Positions 43,786 through 52,982 of a stretch of DNA of 64,000 nucleotides are shown piece after piece. The notes beneath the pieces were generated by a model, which saw nothing but the letters and a program-made list of their open reading frames with translations, did no database searches and was not told the origin of the DNA. The stretch is from an uncultured Coriobacteriaceae bacterium (GTDB lineage Bacteria > Actinomycetota > Coriobacteriia > Coriobacteriales > Atopobiaceae), in contig CADAUA010000002.1 in assembly GCA_902791035.1 (NCBI GenBank), positions 1 through 64,000 of the forward strand, in the 5' to 3' direction. A program made the position numbers and the translations under genes. The first letter of the stretch is position 1. Every line of letters begins with the position of its first letter.

Positions 43786-44355
43786 CTAGAACGGGATGTC
43801 CTCGTCGTAGACGTCGTCCGACGGCGGGGTCTGGACGGGAGCCTGGGCCTGCTGCACCGGCTGGTAGCTGCCGGCGTTGGAGTAGGTGGGCTGCTGCACC
43901 GGCTGGTACTGCGGCTGCGCCTGCTGCATCGGCTGCGCCTGCTGGTACTGCGGCTGGCCCATGGGCTGTCCCTGCATCTGCGGTGCCTGCTGGGCCTGAC
44001 GCATCATGTTCTGGCCCTGCTGGCTGCGGGCAGACAGGAACTCGACGTCGTCGACGACGACCTCGATCTTGCTGCGCTTCTGCCCGTCCTTGGTCTCCCA
44101 GGAGCTGTAGCGAAGCTTGCCCTCGATGGCAACCTTCGTACCCTTGGTGAGGAAGCGGGACAGGGCGTCCGCACGCGCGCCAAACACGACGCAGTCGATG
44201 AAGTTGGGATAGTCCTCCCACTCGCCGGACTGCGGGTTGCGACGACGGTCGTTCACGGCAACGCCAAAGTGGAGCACCTGCATGCCGCTAGCGGTGGCAC
44301 GCATCTCCGGATCCCTGGTGAGGTTGCCGGTTATGAGTACGCGGTTGATGCTCAT
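43786..44355 (-). CDS. ssb: Single-stranded DNA-binding protein
   Basis: A 189-residue SSB. OB-fold at about 1-110 ([43 protein letters not shown]). A Gln-rich linker holds repeated QQAQP/QPQYQ words, and the acidic tip DEDIPF recruits partner proteins. It lies between rpsF and rpsR, the common bacterial arrangement. The unusually Gln-rich linker (about 65 residues) is typical of actinobacterial and Firmicute SSBs that phase-separate, but that behaviour is not shown here. Confidence 0.97.
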   Translation of the reverse strand: MSINRVLITGNLTRDPEMRATASGMQVLHFGVAVNDRRRNPQSGEWEDYPNFIDCVVFGARADALSRFLTKGTKVAIEGKLRYSSWETKDGQKRSKIEVVVDDVEFLSARSQQGQNMMRQAQQAPQMQGQPMGQPQYQQAQPMQQAQPQYQPVQQPTYSNAGSYQPVQQAQAPVQTPPSDDVYDEDIPF

Positions 44356-44404
44356 GAGTCCTCACTGCCTCTCCTGCGGACACGCATGCCCGCAACTTCC
44401 CTTG

Positions 44405-44698
44405 CTACTCCTTGTCGTCGCGGCGCACGATCATGTGGCGCTTGACGGCATCGTTGATGCGCAGAACGCGGTCGAGCTCTGCGATGTCCTCCGGGTCAGC
44501 ATGGAAGTTGATGAGGGTGTAGTCACCCTCGGTGAGGTTGTCGATCTCGTAGGCGAGCTTGCGCTTGCCCCAATCCTCGACGCTGTCAGCAGCACCACCG
44601 TGGGTGGAGATAGCGACGTCAACGCGCTTCATGATGCCTGCGCGAGTCTCCTCGTCGCAGGAAGGATCGACAAAGTACAGCAGTTCATAAGCCTTCAT
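44405..44698 (-). CDS. rpsF: 30S ribosomal protein S6
   Basis: A 97-residue S6. MKAYELLYFVDPSCDEETRAGIMKRV, GKRKLAYEIDNLTEGDYTLINFHADPEDIAELDRVLRINDAVKRHMIVR. AGGAGG lies seven bases before the ATG at 44698. First gene of the rpsF-ssb-rpsR operon. A candidate promoter (TTGCGC, 19 bases, TATGGT) lies at 44777-44807 on the minus strand. Confidence 0.97.
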   Translation of the reverse strand: MKAYELLYFVDPSCDEETRAGIMKRVDVAISTHGGAADSVEDWGKRKLAYEIDNLTEGDYTLINFHADPEDIAELDRVLRINDAVKRHMIVRRDDKE

Positions 44699-44776
44699 GT
44701 GGTCACCTCCTCTGGGCATAAGGCCCCGAGACGTGAAGGTTGCACTCGGGGCAGGAAAGGTTCGGTCGAGCATCTT

Positions 44777-44807
44777 ACCATAGGGTTTGTCCTCGGTGCA
44801 CGCGCAA
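44777..44807 (-). promoter_or_regulatory. Candidate promoter of the rpsF operon
   Basis: Minus strand TTGCGC (44802-44807), a 19-base spacer, TATGGT (44777-44782), about 80 bases before the rpsF ATG. The rest of 44808-45039 shows no gene. Confidence 0.4.
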
Positions 44808-45039
44808 CCTCACCTTGCCGCCCCTTCCATCTGACCCACACAAGACCCTAGAGGGGCATGCTTACACGAATCTTCCCTGGAAATTACCGCAAACCTCGGT
44901 CAAACCCGCATTTGTCGAGCTAGCGATGGGTGAGAAGAGCCGAGCAGGCACTTTGAGGCCGAGGCAAATCTCCACAGGGTGCACACAGGTTGTTCGGGCC
45001 GGACAGCAGGGCGGACACCAGTAGGCCCAGGGCTTCTGG

Positions 45040-45400
45040 ACATGCTTAGCCGGGCGTAAGCGTGGCTACTTGCCCAACTCCGAGCGCCCAGCCACGCTTA
45101 AGGCAGGGCTAAGCGGGCGATTCCTCCCGAATCGGGAAAGTCCGGACGGTTAGCGAGAGCTAAGCGGCCAATCCCTCCCTGGTTCGGGAAGGATGTGACG
45201 CTTAGCCATGCCTAAGCGGGACGATCGTCCGCCATGCCTAAGCGGGACGATCGTCCCAGTTCGGGAAAGTCCGGACGGTTAGGCCAGGCTAAGCGGGCGA
45301 TTCCTCCCGAATCGGGAAAGTCCGGACGGTTAGCGCAGCCTAAGCGGTCGGGATGTCCCGCCCCGGGAAGGCTAGAACGCTTAGCGTAAGGCGTAGGGGG
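45040..45400. repeat. CGCTTAG...CTAAGCG repeat array, locus 3
   Basis: Begins with the same head as locus 2 (CATGCTTAGCCGGGCGTAAG, then CCCAGCCACGCTTAAGGCAG). About six further units with GCTTAG/CTAAGCG palindromes and CTCCCGAATCGGGA or GGGACGATCGTCC palindromes follow, at a period of 50-60 bp. One 19-base segment (GCCATGCCTAAGCGGGACG) is duplicated head to tail at 45,206 and 45,232. The array lies at the 3' side of the minus-strand DUF4013 gene. Confidence 0.88.
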
Positions 45401-45452
45401 AGATGCCTCCTTACCGCCCGGAGGCATACCTCTCCGGCCTATCCCGGACTGC

Positions 45453-47024
45453 CTACATCTCGGGCTTGTCCCAGTTGCAGCCATCTTCGAAGTTGCTCTT
45501 GTTGGCCTCAGGCGGCTCTTCCTCAGGAAAGACCACGGGCGCCAGCGGCTCCATGGGCGCAACCTCCACCGGGGGGAGCTCCGCAGCGGCATCCGACTCG
45601 TCGCCGACCGGCGCAGATGCCGCGGGTTTGGGAGTCGCTGTCTCCGGCACCGTGGGCTCCGACTCGTCGCCGACCGGCGCAGACGCCACGTGCTCCTGAA
45701 CTGCGTGCTCCGACTCCACAGGTTCCCGCTCCGACTCCACAGGTTCCCGCTCCGACTCCACAGGTTCCCGCTCCGGTTCCCCGGGTCCCGGCACTACCGG
45801 CTCGCCCGCCGCAGGCTCTGGCTCCGCAGGTCCGAGCTCCGCCTCCATCGCCGGCGGGCGCTCGCCGATGAGCGTCTCCGACGAGACGACCTTCTCCTCC
45901 GCCACACCGGCCTCGTCCAGGCCATCCGAATCGCCCGGCTCCTCCGCTGCTGCTGGCTCGTCCTTGTCTCCCGTTGTCGATGCCGGCATGGCAGGCACGA
46001 TTGCGGTCGTGGCCGCCGGCTCAGGGGCGGCCTCCTGCGTGGTCTCCGGCACAACCGGCTCTCCCACCGCGGTCTCCGGCACAGTCTGCGCGCTCGACGC
46101 AGTCTGCGCTTCCGGCGCGACCGGCGTCGCCTGCGCTTCCGGCGCGACCGGCGCCGCCTGCTCTGCCCCGGCATCCGGCACACCCTGCGGAAGCGGGTCC
46201 TCGCTCCTGCCCCAACGAGGCACGTCGAACTGCCTCATCCACAGGCCCACGCAGGTAAGGGTCGTGAGGTGCTGGATAACCACGAGGACGTTGCTCGCGT
46301 AGCCCACCACCACGAGCCAGGGTCCCAGCGTGGTGAGGACGTCCCCCAGCATCATGAGCGCGAACTCGCCGGCCACCTGATCCGGCATGACGTCCACCGA
46401 GTCGATGTAGGGCAGGTACGGCATGATGGTCGGCACCATGGAGCCCGCGACGGCGACCATGAGGACGAATCCGACGGCCGACGCGATGAGGGCCCACGCC
46501 AGCTGCACGCCCAGGATCCGCAGGAGCCCGCCGACGTCGCGCGAGCCCATCTGCCAGATGCGATCCGCGCGGTAGCCCGGCGTCACGCGCTGGTAGATGG
46601 CGCTGCGCACCATGGCCACGAGCACCAGAAGCTCCAGATAAATGCAGAAGATGGTCCACACGAGCGTCAGGGCACCGCCCACGCGCGGGATTGCCGCCAG
46701 GACCCCTTCCAGAAGGCTCATCCCCAGGCCCCACACGAGCGCCACGAGGAAGCCGCGCCAGCCGGCCGCCAGGCAGGCACCGATGTTTGCGTCCTTCTGC
46801 TTGGGGGCGGCGTTCACCCCCCAGGCCGTGAGGCGGGCCCATTCCAGGGCGTAACCCAGCAGCACGAGCTGGCCGACCACGGGAACGAACATGCCAAGAG
46901 CAAGGAGAAGGACGGGCTTGATCCAGCCCGGTTGGAGGGTGAGAAGGGCCCACGAGCGCGAGAAGTACCTGTCACGCCGAAAACCCTGGAGGTTTGCGTC
47001 CGAAACCATGCGGTCCGAAACCAT
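45453..47024 (-). CDS. DUF4013-like membrane protein with long Pro/Glu/Ala tail
   Basis: A 523-residue protein. Residues 15-285 hold about six helices with the DUF4013 pattern (LTLQPGWIKPVLLLALGMFVPVVGQLVLLGYALEWARLTAWG, RSAIYQRVTPGYRADRIWQM). Residues 300-523 are a low-complexity tail rich in Pro, Glu, Ala and Val. The tail has internal repeats: three SEREPVE units (about 45,715-45,780), two PVAPEAQ units and two ASAPVGDESE units. Start ATG at 47024 with AGGGAG seven bases before it. Its first ten codons are a 15-bp tandem duplication (MVSDR-MVSDA). The family's function is unknown. Confidence 0.85.
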   Translation of the reverse strand: MVSDRMVSDANLQGFRRDRYFSRSWALLTLQPGWIKPVLLLALGMFVPVVGQLVLLGYALEWARLTAWGVNAAPKQKDANIGACLAAGWRGFLVALVWGLGMSLLEGVLAAIPRVGGALTLVWTIFCIYLELLVLVAMVRSAIYQRVTPGYRADRIWQMGSRDVGGLLRILGVQLAWALIASAVGFVLMVAVAGSMVPTIMPYLPYIDSVDVMPDQVAGEFALMMLGDVLTTLGPWLVVVGYASNVLVVIQHLTTLTCVGLWMRQFDVPRWGRSEDPLPQGVPDAGAEQAAPVAPEAQATPVAPEAQTASSAQTVPETAVGEPVVPETTQEAAPEPAATTAIVPAMPASTTGDKDEPAAAEEPGDSDGLDEAGVAEEKVVSSETLIGERPPAMEAELGPAEPEPAAGEPVVPGPGEPEREPVESEREPVESEREPVESEHAVQEHVASAPVGDESEPTVPETATPKPAASAPVGDESDAAAELPPVEVAPMEPLAPVVFPEEEPPEANKSNFEDGCNWDKPEM

Positions 47025-47125
47025 GCGAGGACTCCCTTCGAGTGTTGCGAGGCCAATGGGGCCTGAGGGAATCATACCCGTGTATGCGGTCGGGGGCTGT
47101 GGGTCGGAATCTCCCCTTTCCTTCA

Positions 47126-47320
47126 TAAAACAAAAGCCGGCGCGCGCCGGCTCTTCTTCCTAAATGGCGGAGGGGGAGGGATGTCCGGCAGGCTCGCTTC
47201 GCTCCCCTGCCGTGGGCTCGCACCCGTCGCGCGCCACCGCGCGCGTGCTCGTCCCGCGGATGCCCGCTGGGCATCCGCGCCCTCTCGGGTTCGAATCCCT
47301 CCCCCTTTCTTTCCTAAAAC
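47126..47320. repeat. tRNA-Ser 3'-end duplication and hairpin element
   Basis: A copy of terminator plus tRNA 3' end (47126-47181) repeats the sequence at 47314-47373 almost exactly over about 57 bp. Between them, 47182-47300 is a GC-rich, self-complementary segment (for example GCGGATGCCCGCTGGGCATCCGC, abbreviated stem at 47256-47278). It ends in CGGGTTCGAATCCCTCCCCC, a tRNA-Ser T-arm in the opposite orientation. It looks like a tRNA-derived insertion or a decayed attachment site. No protein gene is credible here. Confidence 0.65.
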
Positions 47321-47343
47321 AAAAAAGCCGGCATGCGCCGGCT
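47321..47343 (-). terminator. Terminator of tRNA-Ser(CGA)
   Basis: AGCCGGC, ATGC, GCCGGCT, then six T on the minus strand (47321-47326). A second copy (AGCCGGC/GCCGGCT, 47135-47152) lies 189 bp farther on as part of the duplication. Confidence 0.85.
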
Positions 47344-47355
47344 CTTCTTCCTAAA

Positions 47356-47445
47356 TGGCGGAGGGGGAGGGATTCGAACCCTCGTAGCCCCGGAGGGCTA
47401 AACGGTTTTCGAGACCGCCGCATTCAACCGCTCTGCCACCCCTCC
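47356..47445 (-). tRNA. tRNA-Ser (anticodon CGA)
   Basis: Minus strand: GGAGGGG acceptor, anticodon loop CTCGAAA, a long variable arm (TTAGCCCTCCGGGGCTAC), T-loop GGTTCGAATCC, encoded CCA (47356-47358). Reads UCG. Confidence 0.96.
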
Positions 47446-47494
47446 GTGGGGTGAAAGCGGCGCCCCATCCTGGAACGGGACGCCGCGAATTTAC

Positions 47495-47585
47495 TGGCGG
47501 AGAGTCTGGGATTTGAACCCAGGATACGCTTTCGGCGTATACACGATTTCCAATCGTGCTCCTTCGGCCACTCGGACAACTCTCC
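47495..47585 (-). tRNA. tRNA-Ser (anticodon GGA)
   Basis: Minus strand: GGAGAGT acceptor, anticodon loop TTGGAAA, variable arm TATACGCCGAAAGCGTATC, T-loop GGTTCAAATCC, encoded CCA (47495-47497). Reads UCC/UCU. It lies 49 bp upstream of tRNA-Ser(CGA) and is probably co-transcribed with it. Confidence 0.96.
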
Positions 47586-47747
47586 GTAAAACCGCAGAGG
47601 TGAGTATAGCGTACTTGCCGCCCCAAAGGCCAGAGGAGAAAGATTTTTCTTGAGCATGTGTGTGGGGAGGCCTTAGCGGCACAATGTGTCCACAGGGCGG
47701 CGGGGCGAGTGGCGCGGCGGTCGCCCCCAAGCGAACGCGGAGGCGAC

Positions 47748-48479
47748 ATGGGCATCGAGTTCTTCTCCACCTATGGTCCCGAGACGACGAGCGTGGGCGT
47801 GCCCGCCTGGCTGGACCTCACTGCCGTGGTCGTGGGTTCTCTCTCGGGAATCATCGTGGCGCGCGAACGCAAGCTCGACCTCGTGGGGTTTATCGGCCTT
47901 TCGCTCCTGTGCGGGCTGGGCGGCGGGCTGATTCGCGACATCATGATGCAGAAGGGCGGGGTCTACATGCTGAGCTCGCCCTATGCCATCCCCGCCTGCG
48001 TGATCGCCGCCGTGGTGCTCTTCCTCTTCCCTCGGCCGCTCGACCTCTTTCCCAACCTCCTGGAGTGGGTCGACATCGTGTCCGTGGGGCTCTTTGCCGT
48101 GATTGGGACCGACAAGGCCCTCGTCTACTACCTACTGCCCGTGTCTGCCCTGCTCATGGGCACCATCACCGGCATCGGCGGCGGCATGCTGCGCGACGTG
48201 TTCCTGGGGGACGTGCCTAGGATCTTCCAGCACTCCAACCTGTATGCCACCTGCGCCTTGGCCGGTTCGCTGGCCTACTGGCTGGGAACCTACGTGTTCT
48301 TCCTGCTCAAGCCGTGGGCGGCGCTCCTGGCCGTGGTGGTCACGGTGGCGCTGCGGCGGTGGTCGCTGCGCTACGACGTGATGATCCCCGTGGACGTGGA
48401 CCTGACCCCGCAGGTAACCAGGCCCGTCCGCAAGGTAGTGAGAAGTGCGCGCCGTCTGCGCGCCATCCGCCGCCACTGA
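47748..48479 (+). CDS. TRIC cation-channel family (UPF0126/YicG-like) protein
   Basis: A 243-residue protein with seven membrane helices made of two related halves. Each half carries the glycine-rich signature of the family: LCGLGGGLIRDIMM and ITGIGGGMLRDVFLGDVP. Prokaryotic TRIC homologues form trimeric potassium-permeable channels; in vivo roles in bacteria are poorly known. The ATG at 47748 (MGIEFFSTYG) has GGAGG four bases upstream. Longer in-frame starts add an Arg-rich segment and are rejected. Convergent with typA across a repeat-filled gap. Confidence 0.92.
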   Translation: MGIEFFSTYGPETTSVGVPAWLDLTAVVVGSLSGIIVARERKLDLVGFIGLSLLCGLGGGLIRDIMMQKGGVYMLSSPYAIPACVIAAVVLFLFPRPLDLFPNLLEWVDIVSVGLFAVIGTDKALVYYLLPVSALLMGTITGIGGGMLRDVFLGDVPRIFQHSNLYATCALAGSLAYWLGTYVFFLLKPWAALLAVVVTVALRRWSLRYDVMIPVDVDLTPQVTRPVRKVVRSARRLRAIRRH

Positions 48480-48482
48480 CTG

Positions 48483-48831
48483 GGGGTCGCGCGTCACTTG
48501 GGGTCGGAGCTTCTGTCACGTCTGACACTTGGGGTCGGAGCTTCTGTCACGTCCGACACTTGGGGTCGTGACACTTGGGGTCGGAGCTCCTGTCACGCCG
48601 GCCGCAATCCCGAGTTGCCTACGGGCAATGCCGTAGGTAACTTGCACACGGCACCCCCATTCCGGTCCAAAGGGGTGATTTGCCTCCGGCTGCAGCCGCG
48701 GGCGATTGGCCCGCCAATGCCCCGGGGGGCCGGCAGAGAAGAGTCCCTGCCCGCAAGACGCGAACAGAAGCTCGAAACGTGACAAGAGCTCCGACCCCGC
48801 GTGACACGAACTCCGACCCCGGCGTCACGCG
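48483..48831. repeat. GGGGTCGGAG-TC-TGTCACG repeats, direct and inverted
   Basis: Direct copies of TTGGGGTCGGAGCTTCTGTC plus ACG at about 48501, 48532 and 48578, with truncated forms between. Inverted copies GAGCTCCGACCCCGCGTGAC and GAACTCCGACCCCGGCGTCA lie at about 48788 and 48810. The two sets abut the stop codons of the convergent genes at 48479 and 48832. A single GTTGCCTACGG hairpin unit (48612-48645) sits between. No gene is seen in this 352-bp gap. Confidence 0.88.
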
Positions 48832-50670
48832 TTACTTGTTTACCTTGCCGTTGCGGACGTTCCACTTGCGGCGCTCGATCTCGGTGAGCAGGCGCTTGCG
48901 CATGCGGATGTTCTTGGGCGTGACCTCCACCAGCTCGTCGTCCATGATGTACTCGAGCGCCTCCTCCAGGGTGAAGGTGCGCGGGGGCGTCAGCTGCACG
49001 GCGATGTCGGCCGTGGAGGAGCGCTGGTTACCCAGGCTCTTGGTGCGCGCGATGTTCACCGTCATGTCACCCGGCTTGGACCGCTCGCCCACCAGCATGC
49101 CCTCGTAGCACTCGTCGCCCGGGCCCACGAAGAGCTGGCCGCGCTCCTGCAGGGTGCCCAGGGCGTAGGCCACGGCCTTCTCGGTGCTCATGGAGATCAT
49201 GGCGCCGTTCTGGCGGTTGCCGATGTCGCCGGCGTAGGGGCCGTACTCCAGGAAGGTGTGGTAGAAGACGGCCTCGCCGTGGGTCACGTTGAGGATGCGG
49301 TTCTTGAGGCCCATGATGCCGCGCGTGGGGATCTTGAACTCCAGGTGCGTCTGCTGCACGCCCGTATCCATGCTCACCATGGTGCCGCCGGCGTTGCCAA
49401 AGACCTCGATCACCTTGCCTGAGAACTCCCCTGGGCACTCCACCACGGCCTGCTCCACGGGCTCCAGGAGGTTGCCCTCCTTGTCCTTCTTAAAGAGCAC
49501 GCGCGGGCGGCCCACCTGGAACTCGAAGCCCTCGCGGCGCATCTGCTCCATGAGCACGGAGAGGTGCAGAATGCCGCGGCCGGCCACCTCCACGCCGGTC
49601 TTGTCGGGGAGCTCCTCGATGCGCATGGTCACGTTGTTCTCGCGTTCGGTCATCAGGCGCTCCTTGAGCTGCCTGCCGCCCACGATGTCGCCGTCGCGGC
49701 CCACGAGCGGGGAGGTCGACGCCTCGAAGACGACCGCCAGCGTGGGCGGGTCGATCTCGATGGGGTCCAGCTCCACGGGGTTCTCGGGGTCGGTGTACAC
49801 GTCGCCGATGTCCGTCGAGTCCACGCCCACCACGGCCGCGATGTCGCCGGCCACGGCGGCCTGGCACTCCTTGCGGCCCAGGTAGTCGAAGGTAAAGAGC
49901 TGCTTGACCTGCGCCATGGCACGCGAACCGTCGTTCTTGACCACGAGGATCTTGTCGCCGTCGTGGATGGTGCCGGAGTAGATGCGGCCGATGCCGATGC
50001 GGCCCACGTAGTCGGAGTGGTCGATGGTCACGCACTGCATGGCCAGGGGGCCGTCGGGGTCCACGTCGGGCGCGGGCAGGCCATCCACGATCATGTCCAG
50101 CAGGGGGAACATGTCGTCGTTGTCGTCGTCGGGGGTCAACCGCGCGAAGCCGTTGACGGCGGAGGCGTACACCACGTGCTCCATGGTGAACTCCAGCTGC
50201 TCGTCGGTGGCACCCAGATCCATCATGAGGTCGAGCGATTCGTTGACGACCTCCTCGGGGCGGGCGCCGTCACGGTCGATCTTGTTTATGCACATCATGA
50301 TAGCCAGGCCGGCGTCGATGGCGTGACGCAGCACAAAGCGGGTCTGGGGCATGGGGCCCTCGGCGGCGTCCACCAGCAGGATCGCGCCGTCTGCCATGCG
50401 CAGGACGCGCTCCACCTCGCCGCCAAAGTCGGCGTGGCCCGGGGTGTCGATGACGTTGATCTTTATGCCCTTGTACTCGATGGAGATGTTCTTGGCCAGG
50501 ATGGTGATGCCGCGCTCGCGCTCCTGGTCGTTGGAGTCCAGCACGCGCTCTTGCACCTGCTGGTTTGCACGGAAGGCGTCCGTAGCCTTGAGCATCTGGT
50601 CCACGAGGGTGGTCTTGCCATGGTCGACGTGGGCGATGATGGCGATGTTGCGTATGTTCTCCTGGAGCAT
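48832..50670 (-). CDS. typA: Ribosome-associated GTPase TypA/BipA
   Basis: A 612-residue translational GTPase of normal length. G1 [13 protein letters not shown]2 ERGITI, G3 [13 protein letters not shown]4 NKIDR, then EF-G-like domains and the BipA C-terminal domain ([37 protein letters not shown]). It binds 70S ribosomes and aids growth under stress and assembly of the large subunit. The ATG at 50670 ([18 protein letters not shown]) has AGAGGG four bases before it. Confidence 0.97.
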   Translation of the reverse strand: MLQENIRNIAIIAHVDHGKTTLVDQMLKATDAFRANQQVQERVLDSNDQERERGITILAKNISIEYKGIKINVIDTPGHADFGGEVERVLRMADGAILLVDAAEGPMPQTRFVLRHAIDAGLAIMMCINKIDRDGARPEEVVNESLDLMMDLGATDEQLEFTMEHVVYASAVNGFARLTPDDDNDDMFPLLDMIVDGLPAPDVDPDGPLAMQCVTIDHSDYVGRIGIGRIYSGTIHDGDKILVVKNDGSRAMAQVKQLFTFDYLGRKECQAAVAGDIAAVVGVDSTDIGDVYTDPENPVELDPIEIDPPTLAVVFEASTSPLVGRDGDIVGGRQLKERLMTERENNVTMRIEELPDKTGVEVAGRGILHLSVLMEQMRREGFEFQVGRPRVLFKKDKEGNLLEPVEQAVVECPGEFSGKVIEVFGNAGGTMVSMDTGVQQTHLEFKIPTRGIMGLKNRILNVTHGEAVFYHTFLEYGPYAGDIGNRQNGAMISMSTEKAVAYALGTLQERGQLFVGPGDECYEGMLVGERSKPGDMTVNIARTKSLGNQRSSTADIAVQLTPPRTFTLEEALEYIMDDELVEVTPKNIRMRKRLLTEIERRKWNVRNGKVNK

Positions 50671-50782
50671 GGGTCCCTCTCGGTCGTTGCAAAGTCTGCA
50701 TCCGGAAGACTTTACAGCGAGAAGCCCCAGCATGGCGCGCCGCTGGCGAGAAACCCGCTCCGCTCCATGTATCAGAGCATGT

Positions 50783-50827
50783 CGAGAGAACCGTCCCCCT
50801 GACACGAGAGAACCGTCCCCCTGGCAC
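50783..50827. repeat. Tandem AGAACCGTCCCCCTGACAC units
   Basis: Two copies of CGAGAGAACCGTCCCCCTGA plus CAC (the second with GGCAC), period 22, between typA and the next gene on the same strand. The same word forms the 31-bp hairpin at 61011-61077. Confidence 0.9.
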
Positions 50828-50844
50828 GGTCCTCCCCTGTTACG

Positions 50845-51285
50845 CTACAGCAGGCACTCCACCTCGCCGGCCGGGGCGGGATCCGTCCAACGGAAGTCAT
50901 CGCCCTTGCCGCGTCCGTCAAACAGCGAGAAGGCCGACCAGGCGGGCGCTCCCTTCTCGCCGAACTCTAGGATCACCGCATCCTCGTAGGAACCGCGCTC
51001 GTCGGCCACGGCGGCCTCGTAGGCGATGGCGTAGCACTGCGGCTCGTGGATGCCAGCGTCCTTGTCTCCACCCTCCTTGGCCAGCTTGCGCACCTGCTTG
51101 CGCGCGCCCTCCAAGCACTCCTCGGGACCGTCGTCGGCAAAGGTGTAGCTGGCCACGTTGCCTGCGGCGTCCGCCACGGCCAGAAGGACATTCACGTCGC
51201 GGCCGGCAGCCAGCACGTCGAATGCCTGCCCCATGAGGATGCTCGAGAGCTCGTCGAGCTGCGGTGAGATGCTTCCCTCTGCCAT
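50845..51285 (-). CDS. Hypothetical cytosolic protein
   Basis: A 146-residue acidic protein with no recognised family. It has an alternating strand/helix pattern: [68 protein letters not shown], then [29 protein letters not shown]. It has no signal peptide or membrane helix. AGGGGGG lies five bases before the ATG at 51285; the upstream in-frame extension has no site and an atypical composition. It follows an AT-rich element and precedes typA's repeat. Function unknown. Confidence 0.75.
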   Translation of the reverse strand: MAEGSISPQLDELSSILMGQAFDVLAAGRDVNVLLAVADAAGNVASYTFADDGPEECLEGARKQVRKLAKEGGDKDAGIHEPQCYAIAYEAAVADERGSYEDAVILEFGEKGAPAWSAFSLFDGRGKGDDFRWTDPAPAGEVECLL

Positions 51286-51459
51286 GTGTGCCCCCCTGCC
51301 AGCGCAATTGCGGACGTCCACCATTATAGATGCGCGCCATGTGACGTGGCATTCACGGGATGTGGGACGCGAATCTGCCCCCGACCACATGTAAGTCACC
51401 GCTGCACTCCATCTTGTACCGTCGGCAAGGGCCCGTGCAGTCGAGGGTCGTCGATGCAT

Positions 51460-51622
51460 GACGTCAAATCGGAGTTTTTCGGTGTGCCGCTCGCGCGTCC
51501 AGACTCTGGCCGGCGATGTTCATTTGCTTTGAATTTATATTATTGCAGGTAGATAAATTATCAATTATTCATCTAATTCCGCTACCGGCCAGCGTGACAC
51601 CGAAAAACTCCGATTTGACGTC
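51460..51622. repeat. 26-bp perfect inverted repeat flanking an AT-rich core
   Basis: The left arm 51460-51485 (GACGTCAAATCGGAGTTTTT...) is exactly complementary to the right arm 51597-51622. A nested pair, CTGGCCGG near 51507 and CCGGCCAG near 51586, extends the symmetry. The centre is markedly AT-rich (TTGAATTTATATTATTGCAGGTAGATAAATTATC region, 51530-51563) with the shared GCAGGTAGAT motif. It has a MITE-like layout without coding capacity and ends 17 bases before the histidine kinase stop. 51286-51459 shows nothing else. Confidence 0.92.
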
Positions 51623-51638
51623 GTTTGCCTCCGCACTC

Positions 51639-52982
51639 CTACTTCAAGGCCTCTTCTGCCGGCTCCAAGGCTGTCGGGATCAGCATATTCACATGGAAGA
51701 CCCCGCCCTCGCACCCAAACCTCACCGTGCCGCCGTAGCGCTCGCAAATCTCCCGCATGGACCGCACGCCAAAGCCGTGCGCGGTCTTGTCGGCCTTGGA
51801 GGTCTGGGGCAGGCCGTCCGCAAAGGCCACATGGCCCTCGCAGCAGTTCTCCACGTGCACCAGCACCATACCCGCCTGCCGCCTCACCTGCAGCGATATC
51901 GTGCGTCGCCGCGGGTCGTCCAGTTGCTGGACCGCCTCGATCGCGTTGTCCATGGCATTGCCAAAGAGCGCGTAGATGTCCGAGGCTGCCATGCGTCCCA
52001 GGGCCGTCCCATCTGCGATGCAGCTCAGGGCGACCCCCTCGCGCGCGCAGATTAGGCTCTTCTCGGTAAGGATCGTGTCGAGTGCCTCGTTTCCCGTGCA
52101 GACGGCCGAGTCGTACACACTCACCTCCCCGGCGATGTCGTCCAGCACGGCCTGGTCCACGCGAGGGCCCGACCCGTCCGCCAGGTGTCGGATCTGGTGG
52201 CGGATGTCATGACACTTGATGTTTATGTCATCGATGGTCTGCCGGCTCAGCGCATACTGGCGCTCCCGCTCGGCCATGAGGCGCTGAAGCGAAGCGGTCT
52301 CCGTGCGCAGGTGCTGGTTGTAGAGCATCTCATACTCCGCAATCAGCACGTAGAGCGAGAAGCCCACCTGCACCACGCGCTGCAGCAGGGCCAGGGAGGG
52401 GTCGTTGAGGGTGCCCACGTAGCGCACCGAGAGGTCGAAGGCAGTGTTTACGAGAAGAGCCACGAAGGCCGGCGCGAACTCCCTCGCCCCGGCTTCCACC
52501 CGCAGCCCCCGCTGGCGCACCTGCCGGACCAGCGTGGCCCGCAGGACCGCTAGCAGGGCGCACGTGCAAACGGTCGCCCTCTCCAGGTTGAGCTCCGGCG
52601 CGCCCAGCCCCACGTCCGCACGGCGCAGCAGCATGCCAACGAGGTCTCCCAGCCCCGAGCCCAGGTTCTGCACCGCATAGCCCACCACGGCACAGAAGGC
52701 CGCCGTCCACAGGTCGGTCTGGTTGCAGAGCCACACGCCACACAGGCAGAGCCCCACGACTACCACGAAGTAGCCTGCTGCCAGGGTCAGAACCCCGGAC
52801 GCGCTCTCCGGCACCGTTGAGAGCGCAGGGCTCGCCAGCACGAGCGTCAGCAGGCCCACGCACGCCCCTAGCCGGAGCCCCCAGCACGACCGGTGCAGCA
52901 GCGTGGCCGCGACCATGCCCACAGGTGCCGCATAGAGAAGGGCGCCCACCAGGGGCCGGGCCATACCTACGAGCACAGACAT
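51639..52982 (-). CDS. AgrC-like GHKL sensor histidine kinase
   Basis: A 447-residue sensor. The N-terminal half (about 1-220) has six hydrophobic helices. A coiled segment (ETASLQRLMAERERQYALSRQTIDDINIK) leads to the H-box CHDIRHQIRHL with His258 the likely phospho-acceptor. A GHKL ATPase follows (N-box FGNAMDNAIEA, G-box KADKTAHGFGVRSMREI). Family knowledge: AgrC-type kinases with polytopic sensors often detect peptides or small signals and pair with LytTR regulators. Its ATG overlaps the regulator stop by one base (TGATG), confirming the pair. Confidence 0.93.
   Translation of the reverse strand: MSVLVGMARPLVGALLYAAPVGMVAATLLHRSCWGLRLGACVGLLTLVLASPALSTVPESASGVLTLAAGYFVVVVGLCLCGVWLCNQTDLWTAAFCAVVGYAVQNLGSGLGDLVGMLLRRADVGLGAPELNLERATVCTCALLAVLRATLVRQVRQRGLRVEAGAREFAPAFVALLVNTAFDLSVRYVGTLNDPSLALLQRVVQVGFSLYVLIAEYEMLYNQHLRTETASLQRLMAERERQYALSRQTIDDINIKCHDIRHQIRHLADGSGPRVDQAVLDDIAGEVSVYDSAVCTGNEALDTILTEKSLICAREGVALSCIADGTALGRMAASDIYALFGNAMDNAIEAVQQLDDPRRRTISLQVRRQAGMVLVHVENCCEGHVAFADGLPQTSKADKTAHGFGVRSMREICERYGGTVRFGCEGGVFHVNMLIPTALEPAEEALK

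Noticed and set aside
39474-45040. oriC near the dnaB-rplI-rpsR-ssb-rpsF block
   Set aside because: This cluster often lies near oriC, but I see no dnaA, dnaN, rpmH or cluster of TTATCCACA boxes here.
47160-47454. Short open frames with GRDSNPR-type peptides over the tRNA-Ser region
   Set aside because: Such peptides are the usual translation of tRNA T-arm sequence. The DNA is explained by tRNA genes and their duplicated 3' ends.
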